This document shows positions 5,316 to 5,594 of a stretch of 5,594 bases of DNA, piece after piece. The position numbers and the translations under genes are program-made. The stretch is from the NCBI GenBank assembly GCA_002310235.1, contig DBYO01000021.1, forward strand, positions 58,900-64,493. The letters run 5' to 3'. The notes below the pieces were generated by a model that was given only the letters and a program-made list of their open reading frames with translations, was not told the origin of the DNA and did no database searches. Positions within the stretch are counted from its first letter, which is position 1. Every line of letters starts with the position of its first letter. This DNA is from Bacteroidales bacterium UBA1184 (GTDB lineage: Bacteria; Bacteroidota; Bacteroidia; Bacteroidales; ML635J-15).

Positions 5316-5594
5316 TTATTTCTTTTTATTGGCAATAGTTTTCTTTTTACCTCTACGCGTTCTTGCGTTGTTCTTAGTCTTCTGACCTCTTAAGGGCAAA
5401 CCTAAACGATGACGGATTCCTCTATAGCAACCTATATCCTGCAAACGCTTGATATTAAGTTGAATTTCTGAACGCAATTCACCTTCAAGACGGTATTTTC
5501 CAACTGCCTGACGGATTGCTGCAATTTGTTCATCGTTCCAATCTTTTGCCTTGATGTCTTGATCTACGCCGGCTTCCTGAAGTATCGTTGCCGA
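5316..5594 (-). CDS. rpsM: 30S ribosomal protein S13 (uS13), C-terminal 92 residues; 5' end beyond the window
   Basis: S13 sits in the 30S head, contacts the P-site tRNA and forms bridges to the 50S subunit. The open frame enters at the right edge and ends at the TAA at 5318-5316. Reading it gives SATILQEAGVDQDIKAKDWN, a long helical middle with GELRSEIQLNIKRLQDIGCYRG, and the highly conserved tRNA-contacting tail GIRHRLGLPLRGQKTKNNARTRRGKKKT with a lysine-rich end (IANKKK). Compared with E. coli S13 (118 residues) about 30 N-terminal residues are missing. It is the first gene of the operon part seen here and lies 7 nt before rpsK. Confidence 0.97.
   Translation of the reverse strand, partial: SATILQEAGVDQDIKAKDWNDEQIAAIRQAVGKYRLEGELRSEIQLNIKRLQDIGCYRGIRHRLGLPLRGQKTKNNARTRRGKKKTIANKKK

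Overview
The window holds eight housekeeping genes, all read from the minus strand: (rightmost) rpsM-rpsK-rpsD-rpoA-rplQ, then eno, then groES-groEL. rpsM is cut by the right edge (N-terminus missing) and groEL by the left edge (C-terminus missing). Protein sequence points to Bacteroidota, probably Bacteroidales. The GroEL start (MAKEIKF) and its ESRDLLKKGVD stretch, the GroES GGIIIPDSA and VLYGKYSGTEL stretches, and the long Lys/Glu/Ala tail on L17 all resemble that group as I know it. Most genes also have A-rich leaders without a clear Shine-Dalgarno, which fits. This is recognition by eye, not a database search.

Region by region in transcription order: 5594-2787 is the distal part of the ribosomal alpha operon, with 7 to 36 nt between genes, encoding S13, S11, S4, RNA polymerase alpha and L17. 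A 15-pair hairpin with a U-run (2740-2771) follows L17 and should end that unit. eno (2714-1425) starts only 25 nt beyond the hairpin, is complete and has all catalytic residues I checked, and is followed by its own strong hairpin terminator (1404-1373 with a U-tract to 1364). The next 148 nt (1372-1225) contain the upstream region of groESL, the only real regulatory stretch in the window. It has five TGACA words (TGTCA in the direction of transcription), four of them in two tandem pairs, and a TGGCAC element that may be the -24 half of a sigma-54-type promoter. groES and groEL follow, 19 nt apart, and groEL has a good Shine-Dalgarno.

The genes serve protein synthesis (30S proteins S13, S11 and S4; 50S protein L17), transcription (alpha subunit), glycolysis (enolase) and protein folding (GroES/GroEL). 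All seven visible stop codons are TAA. I see no mobile element, CRISPR array, tRNA, rRNA or foreign gene, and no evidence of a new multi-gene system. The points most worth following are the repeated motif upstream of groESL, the absence of a recognisable promoter for eno, and a slightly unusual GroES N-terminus.
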